Of a stretch of 20,454 bases of DNA, positions 13,601 to 20,454 are shown piece after piece. A program made the translations under genes and the position numbers. Each line of letters begins with the position of its first letter. Positions within the stretch are counted from its first letter, which is position 1. This DNA comes from an uncultured Lachnospiraceae bacterium (lineage in GTDB: Bacteria; Bacillota; Clostridia; Lachnospirales; Lachnospiraceae). The notes below the pieces were generated by a model, which did not search any database, had not been told where the DNA came from, and saw only the letters and a program-made list of their open reading frames with translations. The stretch lies in the NCBI GenBank assembly GCA_947594335.1, contig CANQEC010000013.1:1-20454 (forward strand). Direction: 5' to 3'.

Positions 13601-16006
13601 ATGAAATGTCTGATACTGGCGGGAGGCAGGGGAAACAGCCTCTGGCCTCTCTCAAGGGAGGAATATCCGAAGCAGTTTATGCAGATCAAGAGGAACCGTT
13701 CGCTTCTGCAGGAGACCGTTGCGAGAAATATTCCGTTTTGTGATGAGTTTCTGATCACGACGAATGCCTCCTGCCACTTTATCGCGGAAGGTCAGATGCA
13801 GGCATTCCAGGAGCTGAAATACCGCTGCATTCTCGAGGAGGAAGGGCGCAAGACGGCGCCGGCGATCGCGCTGGCCTGCATGTGCCTGAACCCTTCCGAG
13901 CTGGTCTTTGTCGTCTCGGCTGATCAGATTATCGAAGGTTCGGAGTATAAAGAGACGATCATGCGAGGACGCGCGCTCGCAAAGCAGGGACGGCTCGTCA
14001 CTTTTGGCATGGAGGTTCTGTCCCCGCATACCGGGTACGGCTATATCCGCCATGAGGGGGAGCGTGTGCTTGAATTCCGGGAAAAACCGGATCAGGAGAC
14101 GGCGCAGAGATACTTTGAGCACGGCGGATATTTCTGGAACAGCGGGAATTTTCTGTTTCGGGCGGGCGATTTTTTGAATGAGCTCAGAAAATATGCTCCT
14201 GACGTGTATCAGGCGTGTCTCGCGGTCAGCCGGAAGGTCAGGATGAACAGAAGCGTCGTGCTTCTGGAGAGGGAACTGATGGAAGCGATACCGGCTGTTT
14301 CGGTTGAAAAGGCTGTTTTTGAGCGCTCGGACTGCGTTTCTGTGGTGAAGGCGTCCTTTTACTGGAAGGATATCGGGAATCTGGAAATCCTGACGGATTA
14401 TATGAAAAATGAGGAAGGGCATAATGTTATAAGGGAGAACTGCGAAAATGTGACCGTGCTGAACCAGTCGGAGCGCCAGCTGGTCGTCGCAAACGAGATC
14501 CGCGACGTCACGATCGTGAACACGGAGGATGCCTGTTATATAACCAGAAGGACCGGCGGGACAGCCATCAAGCAGATCATGCAGCGCCACCCGGAATACG
14601 GGGTTTATTTTGAAAAATCGGGACTGGTGTACCGTCCCTGGGGAGTCTATGAGATCTTAAGCTATACTTCCAATTATAAAGTAAAGCGTGTGCGCGTCTA
14701 TCCCGGGAAATCGCTTACGACGCACCGGCACGCGCTGCGCAGCGAACAATGGTCCGTCGTTCAGGGAACGGCCTGCGTGACACTGGACGGCGTAACGAGA
14801 GAACTCCCCCTCTACAGCAGCATTGAGGTACCGGTCGGCGTCAACCACAGACTGTCCAACCGGGGCGAGGATGACCTGGTCATCGTGGAGGTGTCATTTG
14901 GGCCCCAGGTTACGGAGGAGGACAAGGAAGGCGTTGTGGAAGCCGATCCCGGGACAGGCGCTTCTGCCGAGGAATTTGTGCTGTGCGAGCCCGTATTTAA
15001 GGATTACCTCTGGGGAGGAACCAGGCTTCGGGATATCTACGGGAAAAAATGTGATTACGATATTATAGCGGAGAGCTGGGAACTGTCCGCGCACGAGGAC
15101 GGACAGTGCCGCGTCGCCTCCGGAAAATACAGGGGAATGCTATTCAGGGAGTACCTGGAACTGATCGGGGAGGACGCTCTTGGCTGGAAGTGCCAGGCGT
15201 TTGAGAAATTTCCTCTGCTGATCAAGTTTATCGACGCGAAAAATCAGCTTTCGGTTCAGGTGCATCCGGACGACAGCTATGCGCTCCCGCATGAAAACGA
15301 GTACGGAAAAAATGAAATGTGGTACATCATGGACTGCGAACCGGGGGCATCGATCTATTTCGGGCTGAAAAAATCCGTGTCGCCGCAGGAGCTCAGACAG
15401 CGTGCGCTCGATAATTCCATCACGGAAATTTTGAATGAGGTAAAAGTCAAAAAGGGAGATACCTTTTTTGTGGAGGCTGGGACGATTCACGCAATCGGGC
15501 GCGGGATACTGATCTGCGAGATCCAGCAGAATTCAAACTGCACGTACAGGCTCTATGACTACGGAAGAAGAGATAAATTCGGAAATCTCCGCGAGCTGCA
15601 TCTGGATCAGGCGGTCGCCGTGGCAAATACGCGCTCCGTCGTATCGGGAACGCAGGCAGACGACGGAAATGTATCCGCCGCAGAGGATGGCGAAAAGACG
15701 CTTCCAAAAGAGGAGAGCAGACGGGCGCCGGGACAGTATCCGCTTCTTGTGCAGGACGGATACCGGCAGCAGACGCTGTGCGAATGCAAGTATTTTACAA
15801 GCGTCCGGTACGATGTGGAAAAATCCGTGCAGATTGTAGTCGATGAGGCTTCGTTCTCCTCGGTTGTGATTCTTGAAGGGAGCGGGGAGATTCAGGTCGG
15901 CGACGGGAAGATGGAATTTTGCGCGGCCGACAGCTTCTTTGTGCATGCGGGAAGGAAAACAGTCTGCGTCCGGGGGCGCTGCAGTTTCATACTGACGCGG
16001 CTGTAG
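13601..16006 (+). CDS. Fusion: ManC-like domain + type II isomerase cupin + type I mannose-6-phosphate isomerase
   Basis: 801 residues from ATG 13601, behind AAAGGAG with an 11-base gap (TTG 13592 is an alternative). Residues 1 to about 270 are a ManC-type nucleotidyltransferase, about 340-440 an AlgA-type cupin ('RPWGVYE', H375-R-H377, 'PVGVNHRLSN'), and about 455-801 a class I ManA. The ManA part keeps its zinc ligands Q553, H555, E572 and H630, and R650 in 'TYRLYDYGR'. The ManC part is degenerate: S13 replaces the signature Arg in 'GGRGNSLWPLSR', K84 replaces Asn of 'GRNTAP', and Q109 replaces His of 'PSDH'. The cupin has EQW for the usual EHW and two extra residues. So isomerase activity (fructose-6-P to mannose-6-P) is likely, and guanylyltransferase activity is doubtful. 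An acidic linker-like stretch lies at about 683-710. Confidence 0.87.
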   Translation: MKCLILAGGRGNSLWPLSREEYPKQFMQIKRNRSLLQETVARNIPFCDEFLITTNASCHFIAEGQMQAFQELKYRCILEEEGRKTAPAIALACMCLNPSELVFVVSADQIIEGSEYKETIMRGRALAKQGRLVTFGMEVLSPHTGYGYIRHEGERVLEFREKPDQETAQRYFEHGGYFWNSGNFLFRAGDFLNELRKYAPDVYQACLAVSRKVRMNRSVVLLERELMEAIPAVSVEKAVFERSDCVSVVKASFYWKDIGNLEILTDYMKNEEGHNVIRENCENVTVLNQSERQLVVANEIRDVTIVNTEDACYITRRTGGTAIKQIMQRHPEYGVYFEKSGLVYRPWGVYEILSYTSNYKVKRVRVYPGKSLTTHRHALRSEQWSVVQGTACVTLDGVTRELPLYSSIEVPVGVNHRLSNRGEDDLVIVEVSFGPQVTEEDKEGVVEADPGTGASAEEFVLCEPVFKDYLWGGTRLRDIYGKKCDYDIIAESWELSAHEDGQCRVASGKYRGMLFREYLELIGEDALGWKCQAFEKFPLLIKFIDAKNQLSVQVHPDDSYALPHENEYGKNEMWYIMDCEPGASIYFGLKKSVSPQELRQRALDNSITEILNEVKVKKGDTFFVEAGTIHAIGRGILICEIQQNSNCTYRLYDYGRRDKFGNLRELHLDQAVAVANTRSVVSGTQADDGNVSAAEDGEKTLPKEESRRAPGQYPLLVQDGYRQQTLCECKYFTSVRYDVEKSVQIVVDEASFSSVVILEGSGEIQVGDGKMEFCAADSFFVHAGRKTVCVRGRCSFILTRL

Positions 16007-16074
16007 ACAGGGGAGTACCACAGACGAATTGACTGGATCGTTGCTGCAGTTTATATTGACGCGGCTGCAGGCAG
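15978..16074 (+). repeat. Partial tandem duplication at the 3' end of the fusion gene
   Basis: The last 30 or so bases of the gene (15978-16010, including the TAG) recur at 16043-16074 with a few changes and one missing base; both copies share GCTGCAGTTT and TGACGCGGCTG. The offset is 65 bases. The second copy is non-coding and has drifted, so the event is not recent. It fills most of the 114-base gap before the next gene. Confidence 0.65.
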
Positions 16075-16120
16075 TATTGCCGGGAAAGCGCGGTGCAGAT
16101 GAGAAAGGGAGGCGCGGGAT

Positions 16121-17536
16121 ATGTATAGCAGGAAAAAGAGCAGGCTGCTGAAGCATCTGGACTTTATGCTTCTGGATATCTTCAGTATCTGTGTTTCTCT
16201 TTCGCTGGCCTATGGGCTCAGGCATGGATTTGACAGTGTTTATGCCCGATCGGAATATACAAGGATCGGACTGCTGATGATCGTGATCGACATCGTGCTT
16301 GTTTTTTTCCGCGACAGCTATCAGGATGTGATAAGAAGAGGATATCTGAAGGAGTTCAGGGCCGCGTCGGCGCATTTTTCGTTTATTATGGTCGGAATAC
16401 TGCTCTATCTGTTTGCGGTTCAGAGATCTGAGCTGTATTCGCGTCTTACCCTGTTCTGGACATGGGGAATCGGCATTGTCCTGATGTATCTGCTCCGTAT
16501 CTCGCTGAAGACGTGGCTGCGCAGGCGGATGATGAAAAAAAACAGCCTTGTGTCGGTTCTGGCGGTGGTATCTTCCGATATCGCATCTGAGACTGTCAGG
16601 GGACTTCTTGAGCGGAAATACCGCGATTATGAGATCACAGGCATTATACTGGTGGACAAAAATCCGCATGGCTGGACCGAAGTAGAGGGCGTCTCGATCG
16701 TGGCGGACCGCAATAATTTTATCGGTTATATCAAGGAAAATGTCGTCGATGAACTGTTTGTCAGCGTTTCGGGGAATTTTCAGGCGACCGAAAATATCAT
16801 ACAGTCCTGTATCCGGATGGGAGTGACAGTCCACCAGAACCTGATGGGAATCAACAAGAACGCGGGAAACAAAGTTGTGGACGAGTTTGCGGGCTTTATG
16901 GTGCTGACAAGCAGCATAAAGGTGGCGGCTTACCGCGATCTGTTTCTCAAAAGATGCATGGATATCGCGGGCGCTCTGGCAGGCCTTTTCCTGACGGCGC
17001 TCATGTTTCCGTTTGTCGCGGCGGCTGTCAAGAAAAAGAGTCCCGGCCCGGTTCTGTTCACGCAGGAGAGGATCGGGAAGAACGGGAGAAAGTTCCGGAT
17101 GTATAAATTCCGCTCCATGTATATGGATGCGGAGGAACGCAAGAAGGAGCTGATGAGACAGAATGAGATGCAGGGGCTGATGTTTAAAATCGAGAAAGAT
17201 CCCCGCATCATTCCGGGTGTCGGGGAGTTTATCCGGAAGACGTCGATCGATGAATTTCCGCAGTTCTGGAACGTCTTAAAGGGCGATATGAGTCTGATCG
17301 GAACCCGTCCGCCGACCGTGGAAGAGTATGAGCAGTATAATATGAATCATCTTGTCCGGATCTCGATCCGCCCGGGAATGACGGGGCTGTGGCAGGTGAG
17401 CGGCAGAAACAGGATCAGGGACTTTGAGGAGGTCGTCAGGCTGGACACCAGGTATATTGAGGAATGGAGCCTGAGCCTTGACATTAAGATACTGATCAGG
17501 ACAGTTATGCTTGTGATAAAGGGAGACGGAGAATAG
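16121..17536 (+). CDS. Polyprenyl-phosphate sugar-1-phosphate transferase (WbaP/CpsE-like, initiating enzyme)
   Basis: 471 residues. Four N-terminal transmembrane helices (about 13-33, 48-64, 84-101, 110-127) lead into a CoA-binding-like Rossmann region (about 143-245), then the bacterial sugar transferase domain from about 275, with its reentrant hydrophobic helix at about 283-305. Signatures are 'KRCMDIAG' (278-284), 'GPVLFTQERIGKNG', 'MYKFRSM', the catalytic D377-E378 in 'SIDEFPQFWNVLKGDMSLIGTRPP' and 'RPGMTGLWQVSGR'. It moves a sugar phosphate from a UDP-sugar to undecaprenyl phosphate, starting assembly of the repeat unit on the cytoplasmic face. The sugar is probably glucose or galactose by family habit, not proven. 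GGGAGG lies 8 bases before ATG 16121. It is the last biosynthetic gene before a structured gap. Confidence 0.9.
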   Translation: MYSRKKSRLLKHLDFMLLDIFSICVSLSLAYGLRHGFDSVYARSEYTRIGLLMIVIDIVLVFFRDSYQDVIRRGYLKEFRAASAHFSFIMVGILLYLFAVQRSELYSRLTLFWTWGIGIVLMYLLRISLKTWLRRRMMKKNSLVSVLAVVSSDIASETVRGLLERKYRDYEITGIILVDKNPHGWTEVEGVSIVADRNNFIGYIKENVVDELFVSVSGNFQATENIIQSCIRMGVTVHQNLMGINKNAGNKVVDEFAGFMVLTSSIKVAAYRDLFLKRCMDIAGALAGLFLTALMFPFVAAAVKKKSPGPVLFTQERIGKNGRKFRMYKFRSMYMDAEERKKELMRQNEMQGLMFKIEKDPRIIPGVGEFIRKTSIDEFPQFWNVLKGDMSLIGTRPPTVEEYEQYNMNHLVRISIRPGMTGLWQVSGRNRIRDFEEVVRLDTRYIEEWSLSLDIKILIRTVMLVIKGDGE

Positions 17537-17565
17537 AATCGAGGAGGCGGCTTTTCCTCCTGCTT

Positions 17566-17626
17566 GTCTGCGCGGCCCAGGTGCTGCGTCAGCAGCTGGT
17601 TTCCATGCCCGGGCCTGCGCACAGAC
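17566..17626 (+). repeat. Long bulged stem-loop after the initiating transferase gene
   Basis: GTCTG-CGC-GGCCC (17566-17578) pairs with GGGCC-T-GCG-CA-CAGAC (17611-17626), leaving bulges T and CA. Inside it, TGCTG-CGT-CAGCA (17582-17594) is a further hairpin. A separate small stem AGGAGG/CCTCCT lies at 17542-17561. The downstream bases are A/T-rich but have no clean U-run, so it may be an unconventional terminator or a structured 3' end. The gene before ends at 17536. Confidence 0.5.
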
Positions 17627-17660
17627 CGGTGAGAATTTTATTAATTTTCGATTAACTCTT

Positions 17661-17713
17661 TATAATATCTCTTTATTTATTTTAAAAGTATGTTAAATTA
17701 AAAAACGTATAAT
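17661..17713 (+). promoter_or_regulatory. AT-rich promoter region before the deacetylase-like gene
   Basis: Two exact TATAAT hexamers occur at 17661-17666 and 17708-17713 within a very A/T-rich stretch. Neither has a good -35 at 17 bases, so the call is tentative. The region follows the stem-loop at 17566 and precedes a strong GGGGGGAG site, which fits a new transcription unit for the 17753 gene. Confidence 0.4.
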
Positions 17714-17752
17714 ATTTCCAATACCGAACGATAAGTCAGGGGGGAGCGAAGG

Positions 17753-19954
17753 ATGAATCTGTTTAGAAAGAAAAAGGGGAAAAAATATCCGGAAATGGTA
17801 GATACGATCCATGAGGATTTCAGAGAAGATGCTGACGAGGGAAGAGATGAGGAGATAAGAAACAGGGAAGCAGGAGACGGACGGTGGGGTTCGGAAGAAG
17901 AGCTGCCAAAAGAGAGCCCATCTGACGAGGAGGAATGGCTGGATCAGGAGCTGACCCGGGAGGAATTTCTGGAGCTGGAGCCGGAATATGATAGGGAAGG
18001 TTCACAATCGGAAGGAGAGAGCTTCGCCCCTGATTCAAAGATGTCGGGTTCTGAGTTTAAACCTGGGGAAGAAAGGTTTATGCGGGAACCGGAGGCCGGG
18101 GAAGCCCGGAAAACCGGTGAGGCCGGTGGGGCTGAAGGAATCGGGGAATCTGAAGAAGCCGGTGAGGCCGAAGAAATCGGGGGATTTAGAGAAACCGGTG
18201 AATCTGGAGAAATCGGGGAATTTGAAGAAAGTGATGAATCCGGAGGAATCGGGGAATTTGAAGAAAGTGATGAATCCGGAGGAATCGGGGGATTTGAGAG
18301 AACTGAGGAAGCCAGAGGAATCGAAGAATTTGAAGGAACTGAGGAAGCCGGGGAAGTTGGAGAAGCCGGTAAAGCCGGCAAAAGAGGGAAAACCCGGAAA
18401 ACGGCCGAACCGGAGCAAAAAAGTGAAAGGGATCTGGCAAGAGAAGCGCGAATGAAGCGGAGAAAGCGCGAGCTGCGCAGACGGCGTTTTCTGATCTGCT
18501 TCCTGGTTCTTCTTTTGCTTGCCGGAGGAGGAATCGCCGGTTACTGTATTCTTTACAGCCAGGGCGTGGAAATTAATCTGACATTTTTGGAAGGCCTGTT
18601 TTCGGGACATTCAAAAGGAACGGTCGTGACCAGGGACGACGCGGCACAGGAAGCGGATAACGGGAATGCGGGTGTGAATGAGGCGCCGGGAGGCGCGGCC
18701 GTGGAGACGGAACATGCGCAGACGGAAAAGGTCGTGGAAACGCCTGCTCCTGCGGTTCCGGCTGATGTGATCGCCCAGGCGGATCTTAAGGCGGCACAGT
18801 ATGATTACGACGGGGCAATTGACCTGCTGAAGGCGCGCGGGGAATACGGCGCGGATCAGGCTGCCCAGCAGAAAACGGCGGAATATGAGGCGGCGAAGGC
18901 TGCCTGCGTGGAAATTTCTCCGGATACGGTTGAGCATGTATTTGTTCATTCCCTGATCGTCGATCCGACGCGCGCGTTTGACGGGGATGGAAATGAGCAG
19001 GGATATAATAAGAATATGGTGACGCTGGATGAATTTAAAAAGATTATCCAGTCGATGTATGAGAAAGGGTATGTTCTGGTCAGCCTTCATGATATGGGAG
19101 AGATCGATGCGGAAGGAAAAATGCAGAGAAAGAGTATCTGGCTGCCGGAAGGAAAGAAACCGGTCATCTTTTCGCAGGATGACGTGAGCTATTATCATTC
19201 CTATGCGAATGACGGTTTTGCCGACAGGCTGATCGTTGATGCAAACGGCGAGGTAAAGAACGAATATACTGACGAGGCCGGAAATACGACGGTGGGAGAT
19301 TACGATATGGTTCCGGTTCTGGACACCTTCATAAAGGAGCATCCGGATTTCTCCTATCACGGACGCAAAGGCATTGTAGTCCTCACGGGGTACAACGGAG
19401 TGCTTGGATACCGCACGGACGGGGATTACAGAGATAAGCTGGCTCTGCAGGCGGATCAGGCAAAATGGCTTGAGGAGCATCCGGAGTTTAATTTTGAGGC
19501 GGATGTGGCGGCAGCCACAGAAGTGGCCAGCGCGATGAAGGCGTCCGGATGGGAATTTGCCAGCCATACCTGGGGACATATTTCCGTTTCAGATGCGTCC
19601 CTTGAAAGACTTCAGACCGATACGCAGAAATGGCTGGATTACGTTTCCCCGATCGTCGGCGGCACGGACATGATCATTTTCGCGTTTGGCTCGGATATCG
19701 GGGACTGGACCGGATATTCTTCAGATAACGAAAAGTTTAACTATCTGAAGAGCGTCGGATTCGATTACTTCTGTAATGTTGACGGGTCGTCTTTATCCTG
19801 GGTGCAGTTCGGGGAGACATACCTGCGGACAGGGCGCATGAATATTGACGGATACCGGATGTCGTCAAATCCGGATATTCTGGCTCCGCTGTTTGACGTA
19901 AGTCAGGTGTACGATTATACTAACCGTCCGGAGATGGAGGAATGGAGCCAGTAG
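17753..19954 (+). CDS. Membrane-anchored polysaccharide deacetylase-like protein with acidic N-terminal repeats
   Basis: 733 residues. Residues 1-245 are hydrophilic and mostly acidic, with Glu/Gly-rich repeats at about 123-209, ending in the basic run 'RMKRRKRELRRRR'. One transmembrane helix follows (246-268), so the repeat region should be cytoplasmic and the rest outside. After a linker (about 285-335) and an Ala-rich helical part, the NodB-like domain spans about 390-725. Its metal site is likely D476/D477 in 'FSQDDVSYYH' and H605/H609 in 'SHTWGH', in place of the usual 'TFDDG' and H-S-x-x-H. It is expected to remove acetyl groups from a cell-surface glycan, which would complement the two O-acylases, but the divergent first motif leaves activity open. 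ATG 17753 is 7 bases behind GGGGGGAG. A terminator follows at 20018. Confidence 0.8.
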   Translation: MNLFRKKKGKKYPEMVDTIHEDFREDADEGRDEEIRNREAGDGRWGSEEELPKESPSDEEEWLDQELTREEFLELEPEYDREGSQSEGESFAPDSKMSGSEFKPGEERFMREPEAGEARKTGEAGGAEGIGESEEAGEAEEIGGFRETGESGEIGEFEESDESGGIGEFEESDESGGIGGFERTEEARGIEEFEGTEEAGEVGEAGKAGKRGKTRKTAEPEQKSERDLAREARMKRRKRELRRRRFLICFLVLLLLAGGGIAGYCILYSQGVEINLTFLEGLFSGHSKGTVVTRDDAAQEADNGNAGVNEAPGGAAVETEHAQTEKVVETPAPAVPADVIAQADLKAAQYDYDGAIDLLKARGEYGADQAAQQKTAEYEAAKAACVEISPDTVEHVFVHSLIVDPTRAFDGDGNEQGYNKNMVTLDEFKKIIQSMYEKGYVLVSLHDMGEIDAEGKMQRKSIWLPEGKKPVIFSQDDVSYYHSYANDGFADRLIVDANGEVKNEYTDEAGNTTVGDYDMVPVLDTFIKEHPDFSYHGRKGIVVLTGYNGVLGYRTDGDYRDKLALQADQAKWLEEHPEFNFEADVAAATEVASAMKASGWEFASHTWGHISVSDASLERLQTDTQKWLDYVSPIVGGTDMIIFAFGSDIGDWTGYSSDNEKFNYLKSVGFDYFCNVDGSSLSWVQFGETYLRTGRMNIDGYRMSSNPDILAPLFDVSQVYDYTNRPEMEEWSQ
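18211..18282 (+). repeat. Two perfect 36-bp tandem units within the acidic repeat region
   Basis: 18211-18246 and 18247-18282 are identical and in frame, coding for the 12-residue unit 'IGEFEESDESGG'. A third, diverged unit begins at 18283. Around them (about 18115-18390) lie shorter relatives built on 'EAGE', 'EIGE' and 'GIGEF'. Perfect copies point to recent slippage expansion that keeps the frame. Confidence 0.9.
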
Positions 19955-20017
19955 AAAGCTTTCCAGTGTTTGTTGGAGAATAGCTTCGCATGACAAATAT
20001 AGTTCATTTAAAAAGCG

Positions 20018-20069
20018 GGCGCCGCAAAATCACCAGGTTTTGGTGGTTTTGCGGCGCCTTTCTCTGTTT
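20018..20069 (+). terminator. Strong intrinsic terminator after the deacetylase-like gene
   Basis: GGCGCCGCAAAATCACCA (20018-20035) and TGGTGGTTTTGCGGCGCC (20041-20058) form an 18-bp stem with one G-U pair around the loop GGTTT, followed by TTTCTCTGTTT. It separates the polysaccharide locus from the PadR gene. The U-tract is interrupted but the stem is exceptionally stable. Confidence 0.88.
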
Positions 20070-20101
20070 AACAGTATTTTTGCGTGATTTGGAATCTTGT
20101 C

Positions 20102-20130
20102 TTGACATACTATGCTATATATACTATATT
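20102..20130 (+). promoter_or_regulatory. Promoter of the padR gene
   Basis: TTGACA (20102-20107) is a perfect -35, followed after 17 bases by TATATT (20125-20130), matching 5 of 6 -10 positions. It lies about 67 bases above the padR start and right after the terminator, so padR begins its own transcription unit. Confidence 0.8.
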
Positions 20131-20155
20131 ATAAATAGCATTTAAAGCATGGTAT
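20107..20155. promoter_or_regulatory. Operator-like inverted repeats over the padR promoter
   Basis: ATGCTAT (20112-20118) and ATAGCAT (20135-20141) form a perfect 7-bp inverted repeat with a 16-base spacer that contains the -10 box. A wider pair, ATACTATGCT (20107-20116) and AGCATGGTAT (20146-20155), matches at 9 of 10 positions. PadR regulators commonly repress their own promoters by binding such dyads; autoregulation is inferred. Confidence 0.6.
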
Positions 20156-20196
20156 AGCAGATGGATCAAAAGATCCGTATTACAGGAGGAATGATT

Positions 20197-20454
20197 ATGG
20201 ATGCACAGAGAAAAAAGGGAATCCTGGATGTATGTGTGCTGGCTGTTCTAAAGAAAGGACCGTCCTACGGCTATAAGATTATCCGGGATATCAGCCGCTG
20301 CATTGACATTTCTGAATCCACGCTTTATCCGATCCTGAAACGTCTGGAGCAGAACGGAAGCCTGCGGACGTACAGGTGCCAGTACAATGGGCGCATCAGA
20401 AAGTATTATGAGCTCACCGGAACCGGGCAGAACCGGATCGATGTTTTCCTTGAA
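20197..20454 (+). CDS. PadR-family transcriptional regulator, N-terminal part (runs off window)
   Basis: 86 residues are visible with no stop before the window ends. ATG 20197 lies 6 bases behind AGGAGGA; ATG 20191 abuts the site and is less likely. The winged-helix domain of PadR is clear: 'KGILDVCVLAVLKKGPSYGYKIIRDIS', then the recognition-helix segment 'ISESTLYPILKRLEQNGSL' and the wing 'RKYYELTGTGQNRI'. PadR proteins are small DNA-binding repressors that often control a neighbouring transporter or membrane protein encoded in the same operon, which here would lie to the right. A link to the polysaccharide genes is not supported, because a terminator and a separate promoter divide them. Confidence 0.92.
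   Translation, partial: MDAQRKKGILDVCVLAVLKKGPSYGYKIIRDISRCIDISESTLYPILKRLEQNGSLRTYRCQYNGRIRKYYELTGTGQNRIDVFLE

Noticed and set aside
15533..16834. Long minus-strand open frame of 433 codons, and similar ones at 13652-14590, 8481-9296, 11658-12491 and 18611-19579
   Set aside because: All lie opposite well-supported + strand genes, have no recognisable protein family, and arise from GC-rich codon usage.
18211..18282. 36-bp repeat units that might suggest a CRISPR array
   Set aside because: The units are directly adjacent with no spacers and are in frame within a coding region.
17944..18610. Repetitive open frames on both strands over the acidic repeat region (Ser/Pro-rich or Phe/Ser-rich)
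   Set aside because: They are by-products of the in-frame Glu/Gly repeats; no ribosome binding site or start context supports them.

Overview
The window looks like part of a surface- or exopolysaccharide biosynthesis locus from a Gram-positive anaerobe of the Clostridia, most likely a Lachnospiraceae-like gut bacterium. This is a judgement from strong AGGAGG-type ribosome binding sites, protein style (HasB-like Ugd, PgcA-type mutase, WbaP-like initiating transferase, PadR regulator) and moderate GC; no taxonomic marker gene is present. All recognised genes are on the + strand. No stretch over 300 bases lacks a gene. The largest gaps are 10597-10828, 17537-17752 and 19955-20196, and each holds structure described below.

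Layout. 1-363 is the 3' end of a UDP-glucose 6-dehydrogenase. 366-8285 is the AT-richer 'variable' part: an acyltransferase-3 O-acylase, a cassette of three tiny genes (1452-2217, possibly DUF2442-like / unknown / DUF4160-like), a polyprenyl-phosphate-type GT2 whose gene overlaps an LPG-synthase-TM-like membrane protein, a second acyltransferase-3, a NeuD/PglD-like N-acyltransferase, a GDP-perosamine-synthase-like aminotransferase and a GT4 glycosyltransferase. 8394-17536 is GC-richer and more uniform: manC, gmd (with its own good promoter), rmd, phosphohexomutase, a three-domain ManC-cupin-ManA fusion, and the initiating sugar-phosphate transferase. 17753-19954 is a membrane-anchored polysaccharide-deacetylase-like protein with a long acidic repeat region. 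A strong terminator follows, then a partial PadR regulator with its own promoter and operator-like inverted repeats.

How the genes fit together. Type I phosphomannose isomerase (C-terminal part of the fusion), phosphohexomutase and ManC can take fructose-6-P to GDP-mannose. Gmd makes GDP-4-keto-6-deoxymannose. From there Rmd would give GDP-D-rhamnose, while the aminotransferase plus NeuD-like acyltransferase would give GDP-perosamine and an N-acylated form. UDP-glucuronate comes from Ugd. The initiating transferase loads the first sugar phosphate on undecaprenyl phosphate, the GTs extend it, and two acyltransferases decorate it. No flippase or polymerase of Wzx/Wzy type is recognised here; they may lie to the left.

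Most notable points: the fusion protein keeps its type I isomerase residues but has substitutions at several ManC signature positions, while an intact ManC is encoded nearby; a 25-nt near-perfect copy of the GT2 'INDG' coding segment sits just before the three-gene cassette; a compact, hairpin-rich 232-bp element interrupts gmd-rmd; and the deacetylase-like protein carries an expandable acidic repeat on its predicted cytoplasmic side.
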